Assembly (NCBI GenBank): GCA_021464415.1
Contig: CM038470.1
Coordinates: 12,970,394 to 13,034,393, forward strand
Direction of reading: 5' to 3'
Origin: Lonicera japonica
Taxonomy: Eukaryota > Streptophyta > Magnoliopsida > Dipsacales > Caprifoliaceae
Length of the DNA stretch: 64,000 nucleotides
Part shown: in pieces, positions 22,773 through 33,021 of the stretch
Position numbering within the stretch: the first letter of the stretch is position 1
Layout of the letters: every line of letters begins with the position of its first letter
The notes under the pieces: generated by a model
What the model was told of the DNA's origin: nothing
The model's database searches: none
Seen by the model: only the letters and a program-made list of their open reading frames with translations
Translations under genes and position numbers: made by a program

Positions 22773-23760
22773 TTAAGAGAAAAGAGAGAATCTTGTTGAT
22801 TAATCATTGACTTGCTTTTTGAAAGTGTTGGAGGATTATGTGAAACTTTCTGTACTATTTTTCCACTCCTTTGAAAATCTTTAATTGTAGCATTTCATTT
22901 GATAGTAAGATAATATAACTTATTTGTGTGAGAAGTTCAAAAACTAGTTGAGCGATGTGATGAGATGTTTTCTTACTCTTTTACTTCTTTCCATAGATAA
23001 ATTTTCATTAGGTGGTGAGGAAGAAAATTTTTTAACAAAAAAATAAAGACAGGTAGATGACATATACTCGTAATATTGAGTATGAGATGGAAAATATCTT
23101 ACCTATCTCTTAATTTATTTTTCAAATTCTTACACAAATTAATTATTTTTCATTTTATTATCAAACTCAGTCTTAAATTACTTTAGGAGGGATAATCTGA
23201 GCTTAACTTGAAGGGTTATTGGGTTAAGGCATCCTAAAAAGGTATTTTCATCGCCCTTTTCTTAAAAATAAAAAGAAAATAATTAAATAAATAAAAATCT
23301 GTAGCTACCTTTTTTTTCAAGAAATCCACTCTTAAAATCTGTAGAATACCCATTTTGAGATAGTCATTATTGTTGTGAATTCCTGTTCAGAATCCCAATC
23401 TGAAGTTAGTATTCCAGCTTAACTTATGTCATTTTAATTTTACCCAGCTTTGAAATGTCGGATTTGTTATTGCAATGGATCTATTGATGTTACTGGCTTG
23501 TATGGATTTGTTTCCAATTTCATAGTTTCTACTTGTCTATCGAGTTTTCCTGTGAGCCATATGAATCTTAAGAAAAGTTGTGATGTCCTTGACATTATTT
23601 GTTATGGTGATTTTTGAATGCTAATTTGTTCAGTCTTGAGATTAATGCATTTTGCATAATGATCAATGTTAAAGTTGCAATGAAATCGAGATGACATATA
23701 CTTGTCCTAATGTTCATTGACTTATGGAAGTTTTACTCGAAGGAGAGGAATATGATCAAT
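22773..23760. other. Spacer with no recognised gene
   Basis: AT-rich single-copy-looking sequence without an ORF, repeat or terminal structure that I can name. Confidence 0.4.
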
Positions 23761-23832
23761 ATGCAAGAAATATAATCCTTACTTTACTAATCAAGGGATT
23801 TTGCAAGATTGGCCAAATGGACCAAGCTGGGT
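23760..23832 (+). pseudogene. PPR-like fragment
   Basis: A short frame reads LLIKGFCKIGQMDQAG and runs into a donor-like GTAAGT at about 23830. The phrase resembles the second helix of a pentatricopeptide repeat (typically LIxGFCKxGxxxxA). PPR proteins bind organellar RNA, but a single half-repeat is only a scrap. It may be another host fragment caught by the CACTA element ending at 26170. Confidence 0.35.
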
Positions 23833-25600
23833 AAGTTTGACTTTAATAACAATTTGAACACCAAACTTAATGAATATATTACAGAGGATGGATATCTATT
23901 AATTTAAAAGTACTGAAAAAAGCTATGTCCAAAATAAGGCCTTGTGGTTCAAGCTATGGGCATCGAGAAATCCAATATAAAAAGATTACCTACTTGTATT
24001 GAATGAATATTGTGTCTTCTTTTAACTACATAGAGCCCTTTATATAGGAAAATAAATTTTACAAAAGATTAGCAAAATGGAGTGAAACACAAGACGTAAG
24101 AAGTCAATTGTGACATTCCTAGATCAAATCAAAAGCTTTCAAAAAATAGTGAAGTGTCCTTGACCCGAGATATAATCAAAAATAAAAAGGAATTCGTTCT
24201 TGCTTTGAATGGTTGTACATTAGTATACGTTGCTTTTTGGGAAGTCATTCATCCTTTGAATTGAATAAAAGGAATGCTAGCGCTCAAAATCAGCACAAGA
24301 AGATGGCACAATTCAAGAATGCTTGATTCTGGTTAATGGAGTTGCTTGCTTTGTAGAATTGGCAAGATATAGAATGGATATCAGTGATTTTGCTGCTTAG
24401 TTGCATTCCATCAGGGACATTTTTCCTGGAACTGGGCTAGCTATATAGAAATCGAAGCCTATAAGTACAACCCAATATTCAGGTATACATATACATGTGT
24501 GTGTGTTTCTGTATTGGTATCACTGAAATCATAGAATTTTGTATTTCATTAAAGAAACCCATTAAGGTGATTAATTTCTCTGTCAATTTGCCGATTCTGT
24601 TTGTGTTCAAGCTTTTTGTAAAGACTAATGGCCAATTCAAGATACACATGACACTGAAAATATTGCCTTTAAGTTGTCATGGAATGTGACAACTTAGATT
24701 TGCAGATTAGATGTTCAAGCTGGACTAGAAAATTTATTGATTCTACTGTCAAACTATATTCAACATTTCAATCCTGGTACAATTAAAACATGAGCAGAGA
24801 ATTTAAGAGTTGTTATAAGGGGGAAAAACTCCAATCAAAACTAGTTCAACTAACACCTTTTTACGGCCCAGCCACAATCTCAAGTTTGCTGTATTTTCTG
24901 TTGTACAAATTTATATTAGTCTCAAATTGAAACAGACTAAATTGTCGCGCTAATTGTTCCTTGCGTGTCAGCTTGATGCCAGTTGATGACTATTTCTTCC
25001 AAGGTTCTTACCCCTCTATTTTCAACACATATGCATGTATACATGTCTCGTGTGTGCTTACGTATACTTATTGAACAAAAGCGCATGTAAAATATTAATA
25101 TAATAATATTTAATTTTGCATTTCATCTTGGTCAAACTACTCATTTTACAACACAATTGTTGAATATGGATCCTACCCTAACCAACATTACAATCTAGCA
25201 AGTTGAATTTGCTTTATCTTAAAAATAGCAAACTAAAGGCTATAAAATATGAGCCTAGTTAACAAATATGATTTTAAGTGGGGAAGATACTCAGAAAATT
25301 TTAATGTTTAAAAAAAATCCTTAATAAGTAGGAGCTACACATTTGATACCTTTCATTTAATCGATATATCAAGATAAATTGATTTGTATATGATTTATTG
25401 GAATGTTTACATTTGTATTTATAGTTTTATACCCATTGTCTTCCTTCAGATTACGGCATGGATCAAAGAGACCGGCGACAATAATCAAGTACAGCAACAG
25501 CCGCTTTGAAAATTAATTCCACTTTGAGAATTTTGAACCATTTTATGCTAGGAATTGAATCTGACATGTATTTGATGTTTTTGGTAGTATTAGCCAACTT
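23833..25600. other. Spacer with no recognised gene
   Basis: Possible terminal exon at about 25451-25509 after an acceptor (CTTCAG), ending in a TGA, encoding a Gln/Asn-rich tail. I do not recognise it. The remainder is AT-rich with no repeat or RNA gene seen. Confidence 0.35.
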
Positions 25601-25611
25601 TTGTAGTTGTT

Positions 25612-25705
25612 AATTAGCTTAGTATATGTGATTGATTGTTGAGCTTTGGTACATGTGATTGATTGTTGAGTTTTAGTATATGTGATTGATTGTTAGTATA
25701 TATAG
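25612..25705. repeat. Tandem repeat, about 30-bp unit
   Basis: Three to four imperfect copies of GTATATGTGATTGATTGTTG with a GAG(C/T)TTTAG spacer. Confidence 0.75.
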
Positions 25706-25784
25706 ATTGCAATTAAATTATATTTTTTGCAAGTAAAAGAAAAATTGGTTTTTAGTATTTTTATTTTTTAAAAAAATAATTTGT

Positions 25785-26170
25785 CACAAACTTATGACCG
25801 TTATTAACATTTAATAGTCACAAGTTTGTAAACTTAACACTACCCCGTCATCAATTTATGACTGTTCGCAACAGGAAATAATTTACAAAATTATGATAGT
25901 TACTAACAGTCACAATTTTGTAAATTGTGATTGTTATTGGTTGTCATAATTTGAAAGGCTGTGACAGTTAATGACAGTAACAAAGCAGTTACCAACTTAT
26001 CTCTTATGACTATTTTAGGCCTCTCTTGGCGACAGTAACAAGTAGAATATGACAGTTTTGGACTGTCACAAACAAACTTGCCACGGTGTTAATTATGACA
26101 GTTAAAAACAGTTACAAACGGCCTTTATGATAGTTTTTGGCAGTCACAAATCACTGATTCTAGTGTAGTG
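25785..26170 (+). mobile_element. 3' end of a second CACTA-family element (subterminal repeats and TAGTG terminus)
   Basis: The segment ends TCTAGTGTAGTG at 26159-26170, the inverse of a CACTACACTAGA start. Before it are about a dozen motifs of the type TATGACAGTT and AACAGTCACAAA in alternating orientation, the layout of CACTA subterminal repeats. The motif is unlike the CTTAAGCGACTGACA family upstream, so this is a different element. The matching 5' end was not found in the window. Confidence 0.7.
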
Positions 26171-26566
26171 CTTGCTTTAGAAAAATATTATTCCTTGTCC
26201 TTTTTTTCAAAAAAAATTTATCATGCAAGGATGTGTACCCGATTTCCGGTTAAACTTATTTCTTTTCAAAGTCAATATCTCAATAGTTTATTATGTTCGT
26301 GTTACTCTAAAGAAGCTTCTTCAGATGTTAAAATGAAAAAAAAAATCATGGTTTTAGGGCCAACAGGAGGTTTCAAGACAAGTGACATCAATGGGGTAAA
26401 GCTATACATCTTGAATTATTTTCGAGATGGGTATAACAAATGCGTTGGTGTCGTTGACTTAGTATTTGTATATTGTTCAAATTCTGAGATTTCTTGCTTG
26501 CCGCACAAACTCTCCTTTATTAGATGGGGATGTAATAATATTAAGTATAACTATGGCCATATATAT

Positions 26567-26830
26567 TGTTAGAAATATTAGGCTAACCATGTATTATTAA
26601 AGTGTAAATTAGCATCATTATTTTCCTTTTTCCTTTTCCATGTTTTCCTCCATGTCTCCCTCCTTGTCCCCTCCATGTTTTCCTCCATACTTTAGGCCAT
26701 GTTTTCCTCCATGCTTTAGGCCATGCTTCTTCTTTATCTTGTATATATATATAAGGCATTTCTCCATTGTAAGCAATACAAGATTTAATGAGATCAACAA
26801 TTCTTTACTTCTCTCTTTAAGTTTTCTACA
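26567..26830 (+). repeat. 5' LTR of the copia element
   Basis: TG...CA ends. It contains imperfect repeats of CCATGTTTTCCTCCATG and a TATATATATAAGG box near 26743-26755 that is probably the transcription promoter. Confidence 0.95.
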
Positions 26831-27133
26831 TGGTATCAGAGCTAATTTCCAATCCTTTATCACCTCCATGTCCTGATTTTCCAACACCAAAGCCATAACA
26901 CCCAAAACCATCACCAAAACAAAATACCCAGAACTTCCAGAGCTTCGTTCATCCATTATATATATCCAAATCCAGAAACCATCACAAAATACTGTTCTCA
27001 CTAAGAAGACGAAACAAACCGCGTTTGAATCACCAAAATTCAGCCCCTCACGCGCCACCAGAAGTTTCACTGCCAATTCCCGTCATCCTCACGCGCCACC
27101 CAGTGGAGAAGAGAAGCCACGTCAGCCCTACTT

Positions 27134-27637
27134 GCCACGTGTCAGCCGCGTCATCGCCACGTGCCAGCCGCGTCATCGCCACGTGCCAGCCGCGTCATCG
27201 CCACATGCCAGCCACGTCAGCGCCACGTGCCAGCCACGTCAGCGCCACGTGGCATCCAGTCAGCCGTTAACTGCCGTTTACTTGCCGTCAGACTTGACGG
27301 AATATTCCAGACGCCGTCAGACTTGACGGAATATTCCAAGCGCCGTCAGATATATTTACACTTTCGCCCCTGTACTTTCTGATATTTCTGTTTTGACCCC
27401 TAAACCTTCTGTTTTTTCTTATTTTAGCCCCCAAACTTTCTGGTTTTATTATTCTAGCCCCTAAATCTTCTGATTTTATTATTCTTGCCCCTAAACTTCC
27501 TTATTTTCTTATTCTAGCCCCTAAACTTTCTTATTTTCCTTTTCTAACCCCTAAACCTTTTGATTTTCTTATTTTAGCCCCCAAACTTTCTGGTTTTGTT
27601 ATTCTAGCCCCTAAATCTTCTGGTCTTGTGTTATCTC

Positions 27638-27669
<32 letters not shown>
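27134..27669 (+). repeat. Three tandem-repeat arrays and a poly(A) run in the copia leader
   Basis: (a) 27134-27252: about five copies of a 21-bp unit CGTCATCGCCACGTGCCAGC(C), rich in CACGTG (G-box). (b) 27284-27350: two copies of a roughly 30-bp unit with GCCGTCAGACTTGACGGAAT, itself palindromic (CCGTCAGACTTGACGG). (c) 27362-27618: about eight copies of a roughly 30-bp unit AGCCCCTAAACTTTCTTATT. A run of 29 A follows at 27641-27669. All lie between the primer binding site and gag. Confidence 0.85.
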
Positions 27670-27672
<3 letters not shown>

Positions 27673-27722
27673 AGTCCTACTCATTTTCTTTCACATTCTC
27701 CAGCAACCTCTTACCCAAGCCA

Positions 27723-30700
27723 ATGGAACGCACTGAAATCTCTCGCCCAATTTCCATCATTCTCAATGGGCCCAACTATATTCACTAGTCTCAAGCCATG
27801 ACTAGTTTCCTTCAAGCACGTCGAGTATGGCGTCTCATTACTGGAGAGGTTACCACACCAACCCAACAGCAAGATGAATCGGATGACAAATATGCTACAA
27901 GACAAGATGACTGGATTGCCAAAAATGGTGATATTATCACTTGGTGCCGCAATACTTCAATTCCTACCATCAGTCAACAATTTGGACGCTTCTCAACCGG
28001 AAAGGAAGTTTGGGACTTCTTGAAAATTAGATACACAACCAAGGATCTTGCTCACCAGTATCAACTGTTGACTTCTCTCCATGCCAAACGTCAACAACCT
28101 GGTCAAACCATTGATGAATTTCTATCTGAAATGCAAATCCTTTGGGATCAATTGGCCTCTTCAGAACCCGTCTGGTCATGTCCCACCGATGCCTCCAAAT
28201 TCATTGCTTACAGAGATCAACAGCAAGTGATGACTCTTCTCATGGCACTTCATAACAAGTTTGAGACTGTCCGAGCGTCTCTCTTGCATCGCCACCCACT
28301 ACCAACTCTTGATGATGTTGTTACCGCACTCCATTTTGAAGAAACTCGACTTGGTACAAATTCTCAAATTTCATCCGAAGTACTTGCTGTCACACAATCT
28401 AAATCCACGAAATCATCCGATGTCTGCACCTATTGCCATGAAACAACCCACGTATTACTCTATTGTCCTAAACGAGTGTGCAAGTATTGTCATAAGCGTG
28501 GACCAAAACATTGGGGTTCTGATTGCTACAAGAATCCTGGCAGAAAATCTAATGCCAAGTCTGTTACTGCTGCCGCCTCCAATTTACAGCCATCCAATCC
28601 AAATCCAGTCGTCACCAATAATGATCTTGCTGATATGTTAAAACAGGTTTTATCTGGTTCGGCTAATGCAATGTCTGTAACTCCAGGTACCTCTTGGTAT
28701 TTTGACTCCGGTTGCTGCAATCACATGACTTCTGATTCCACAATTTTTCTCTCCAAAAATTCTACCACACACATATCTCCTATTACAACTGCTGATGGCT
28801 CTTCTTTACCTGTCACCCACATTGGCCATATATCAACATCCACGTTATCTCTTCCCTCTACTTTTCACATACCAAAATTGACTATTAATCTCATATCTGT
28901 TGGGCAACTCTGTGATCTTGGCCTTACTGTTTTATTCTCCTCTTCTGGTTGTCATGTGCAGGATCCACGGACGGGACAGGTTATTGGGATAGGCCGTAAA
29001 GTTGGTCGCATGTTCGAGCTTATCCATCTTCGCACACCACCACCTGTTCCCATCTCTACTCTTGCTGCTGCTCCCACCATTCCCACTTCATCCATGGATC
29101 TTTGGCACTCTCGGTTAGGCCATATGTCTATTGATAAGCTCAGAACTCTTATTTCCACTGGTCGATTAGGAACTGTTAAGTCGGAAAATATTTCATGTTT
29201 GTCATGTCAACTGGGAAAACAACCAGCTTTATCTTTCAATAAAAGTACTTCTCTTTCTTCCGCAGCTTTTGATCTTATTCATTCTGATGTATGGGGACCT
29301 TCTCCTCACGATACTATGGGAGGATCAAAATATTTTGTTGTTTTTATAGATGACTACACCCGTTTTACATGGATATTTCTCATGAAAAATCGCTCTGAAC
29401 TACCACAGCTATATTACCATTTTGCTCAAATGATCCAAACTCAGTTTTCTCGACCAATAAAAATTTTTCGTGCTGACAATGCTATGGAATACAAAGAATC
29501 TAACTTTTTAAATTTTTTACGTCAGCAAGGCACCATTTCTCAGTATTCTTGTCCTGGTACATCCCAACAAAACGGCCGTGCTGAACGTAAACACCGTCAT
29601 ATTCTTGACACTGTCCGCACACTTCTCATATCTAGTGGATGTCCTGAACGCTTCTGGGGGGAAGCGGCTCTTACTGCAGTATATACCATTAATCGCCATC
29701 CTATTCCTACCTTCCACAATCAATCACCTTATGAGAGGTTGTATGGCAATACTCCTGACTATAATCCTCTCAAAGTTTTTGGATGTGCCTGTTTTGTCTT
29801 ACTCCAGCCTCATGAACATTCAAAACTAGAACCTCGGTCTCGACTATGTTGCTTCCTAGGGTATGGGATAGAACATAAAGGCTATCGGTGCTGGGATCCT
29901 GTTTCAAAACGACTTCGTGTGTCTCGCCATGTCATATTTTGGGAACACAAAATGTTCTCATCCATTTCCAAATTTCACGTCTCCAATCCTACCATTATCC
30001 CTTTTTTTACTAGCTCCACTGATGATCTCCATTCTCTCCACACATCTGTTACGCCCACATCTGAACCAGAACCTCCTGACTCTACCTCATCAAGTGAGAT
30101 TTCCCTTCCCGCTGACTCTACCTCACCAAACCCTGACCCTAATTCATCCATCAACATATCTCCTGGGCCTGCCACGGACTATCCTAATGACACTGACTCG
30201 TCCACTGATCCGGCCATACAATCCATTCCTCGTCAGTCCACACGGGTAAGACAACTTCCTCATCATCTTCGTGACTATCACTGTTATTCCACTATTTTCT
30301 CTCACCATGAGCCTTCCTCTTATAAAGAGGCTAGTTCTAACCCACTATGGCAGCAAGCAATGACTGAGGAATTGCAGGCATTAGAAAAAGCCCAGACTTG
30401 GGAATTAGTCAACCTTCCACCAGGAAAGACAGCAGTTGGATGTAAATGGGTGTACAAAATCAAGACCAAATCAGATGGATCCATCGATCGATACAAAGCC
30501 CGACTTGTTGCAAAGGGTTTTAATCAAGAATACGGCATTGACTATGAGGAAACTTTTGCACCAGTAGCTCGTCTAACTTCTGTCCGAAGCCTTATCGCTG
30601 TTGCCGCTATTCGCAAATGGAAACTTTTTCAGATGGATGTAAAGAATGCATTCCTAAATGGTGATCTTTCAGAAGAAGTTTATATGAAACCTCCTCCAGG

Positions 30701-31838
30701 TTTTCATCACTCCTCCACTCAAGTGTGCAAACTCCGCCGTGCCTTGTATGGTCTAAAACAAGCCCCTCGTGCCTGGTTTGAAAAGTTTAGTTCTACTATT
30801 CAAACAATGGGTTTTACCTCTAGTGCTTATGACTATGGGCTCTTCATCAGAAAGAGGACTACAGGTATTACACTTCTGGTTCTGTATGTAGATGACATGA
30901 TTATTACCGGGGATGATACTAGTGGTATCTCTGAACTCAAACAATCTCTCAGTCGTCATTTTGAGATGAAAGATCTCGGTCGTCTAAACTATTTTTTAGG
31001 GCTTGAAGTGTTATCTGATTCTGCTGGTTACTATCTCTCCCAAGCCAAATATGCTTCTGATCTTCTCAGTCGTGCGGGTATCACCGACTGCAAAACTGCG
31101 TCTACTCCGTTGGAAACAAGTACCAAACTTACCCCTCTTGATGGTACTCCTCTTAGTGATGCAACTTTGTATCGACAACTTGTTGGCAGCCTGGTCTACC
31201 TCACTGTCACTCGTCCGGACATTGCCCATGCCGTCCACATCGTCAGTCAATTTATGGCTGCTCCACGATCCACTCATTATACTGCCGTTCTTCGAATTCT
31301 CAGGTATATTAAAGGAACAATGTTTCATGGCTTGCAGTTCTCATCTACATCCTCCTTTGAACTACGTGCGTATTCAGATTCTGATTGGGCTGGTGATCCA
31401 ACTGACAGACGATCAACTACCGGTTACTGCATATTCTTAGGCGATTCGCTTATATCTTGGCGTAGTAAGAAACAAACACTAGTTTCTCGCTCCAGTACAG
31501 AGGCAGAATATCGTGCTCTGGCTGACACCACTCAAGAAATTGTTTGGCTCCGTTGGCTTCTCTCGGACATGGGAGTTCCTCAAAGTCTCCCAACTATGCT
31601 TAGATGCGATAATCAAAGTGCTATTCAGATTGCTCACAATGATGTGTTCCATGAACGAACGAAGCATATTGAGATTGACTGTCACTTCATTCGCCAGCAT
31701 ATATCCAGCAAAACTATTCGTCTCATACCCATCTCATCCATAGATCAACCCGCGGACATATTCACTAAAGTTCATCCCACCGGTCGATTTCAGAATTTGC
31801 TTTCCAAACTCAAAATGACATCTCACATGCCACCTTGA
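27723..31838 (+). CDS. Copia gag-pol polyprotein (one early TAG codon)
   Basis: The natural-looking ATG is 27723, but an in-frame TAG at 27786-27788 ends it after 21 codons. The open frame then runs from ATG 27798 to 31838 (1346 aa, numbering below). Gag has a UBN2/retrotran-gag core at about 1-180 and two zinc knuckles: CX2CX4HX4C at 210-223 and an unusual CX2CX6HX4C at about 228-243. Protease DSG is at 303-305. The integrase HHCC domain is at about 436-470 and the catalytic core begins with D at about 497, with ADNAMEY where DNGGEY is usual. RT has YVDD at 1030-1033. RNase H has DSDW near 1194 and SSTEAEYRALA near 1230. Complete except for the early stop; a start at 27798 would lose about 25 gag residues. 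Transcribed from the 5' LTR. Confidence 0.95.
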
Positions 31839-31851
31839 GTTTGAGGGGGGG

Positions 31852-32115
31852 TGTTAGAAATATTAGGCTAACCATGTATTATTAAAGTGTAAATTAGCAT
31901 CATTATTTTCCTTTTTCCTTTTCCATGTTTTCCTCCATGTCTCCCTCCTTGTCCCCTCCATGTTTTCCTCCATACTTTAGGCCATGTTTTCCTCCATGCT
32001 TTAGGCCATGCTTCTTCTTTATCTTGTATATATATATAAGGCATTTCTCCATTGTAAGCAATACAAGATTTAATGAGATCAACAATTCTTTACTTCTCTC
32101 TTTAAGTTTTCTACA
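31852..32115 (+). repeat. 3' LTR of the copia element
   Basis: Same length and, by eye, same sequence as 26567-26830. It is preceded by the polypurine tract and followed by the TATAT target duplication. Confidence 0.95.
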
Positions 32116-33021
32116 TATATATTTATGGCTACAATTCAATCCTCTTCAACGTACGTATGGTATAATGGCACTACGTAGTTTTCCATGCAATAAAGAAAAT
32201 TGCCATGTACCAAACCCCTCCTTTTCTGTTGTTTTCTGAAGTAAAGAAAGAAAACTGCCATGCCACCCACTCTCTTTATTGATGTACTATTTATGTAAAG
32301 TTAATTAATTCCTCATACTGGAATCATCTGCCAAAGGATCCCTCGTGTTCTTCAATATGGGAGTTCATATTCTACTGAAGATTACCATTTTTGGGTTATG
32401 CTTTTTAGGATCTTCCACAAAGTCTCATTTGCATCTAGAATCCTCAACACAAAATTCTTATTTATTCAACAACATATTTGTAGACCAAAAAAATTATATA
32501 TATATTTTACCCAATATTTAGTTGTGACATAAATGATAAAATTTTCCGGGAAAATTATCCGCGACAAGAGGCACTACCAAAATTGACGTCTCTGCTATGA
32601 ATTACTTGCATGTGCTTACAACATTACCATATTCGGTTTTCCACGAAATTCAATTCTTTCAGGGTTATCTAAGTAAAATTTTCTATAAAAATCAGGAAAA
32701 TTAAGATGGGCTACATTTCACTAGATTACATGTCTCTTTTTTCAACTTCTCGAAAAACTTAATTATTTTTTCAGTCATTTTCTAACTTGGCAATCAAAGA
32801 GACCTTAAAACTTCAAAACAACATATATTGGGTTAAATGGGGAAATATGCATATTATATGGTATTATTAACGATGCAAATTTGCCATGGCACCCAGTCAG
32901 CCACCATCATTAATTGAATTGACAAAGAACTACCTATGACGGAGTCTTTTAAGTCCTTTATTTATTATGCCTAGACTAAAGCAAAAGAAATCAAGACTAA
33001 GCAAAATCCCACTTTTCCAAA
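32116..33021 (+). promoter_or_regulatory. Upstream region of the receptor kinase gene
   Basis: 907 bp between the copia element and the ATG. A TTTATTTATTATG stretch at about 32957-32970 could be a weak TATA box. It includes TTGAC/GTCAA W-box-like motifs, for example near 32919. No other gene is seen. Confidence 0.35.

Larger units (their letters stand above)
26567..32115 (+). mobile_element. Complete Ty1/copia LTR retrotransposon
   Basis: Two 264-bp LTRs (26567-26830, 31852-32115) that look identical by eye, starting TGTTAGAAATATTAGG and ending TTTTCTACA. The exact 5-bp TSD TATAT lies at 26562-26566 and 32116-32120. The primer binding site TGGTATCAGAGC (26831-26842) is complementary to initiator Met-tRNA, and a polypurine tract TTGAGGGGGGG (about 31841-31851) abuts the 3' LTR. 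Domain order is gag, protease, integrase, RT, RNase H, which defines copia. Identical LTRs imply a very recent insertion. Confidence 0.97.

Noticed and set aside
22935..22952. Second TTCAAAAACTAGTTGAG as another Helitron end
   Set aside because: No hairpin precedes it.
26168..26572. 134-aa frame between the CACTA end and the copia LTR
   Set aside because: Starts within the CACTA terminus, has no known motif and AT-driven composition, and ends in the LTR's target site; probably chance.
26618..27076. 152-aa minus-strand frame with a KHGLKHGGKHG repeat near the copia LTR
   Set aside because: It is the antisense of the LTR's tandem CCTCCATG-type sequence, and the same frame recurs at the other LTR.
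27025..27382. Pro/His/Ser-rich frames over the G-box array
   Set aside because: They only translate the 21-bp tandem repeat in three frames; the copia gag start is downstream.
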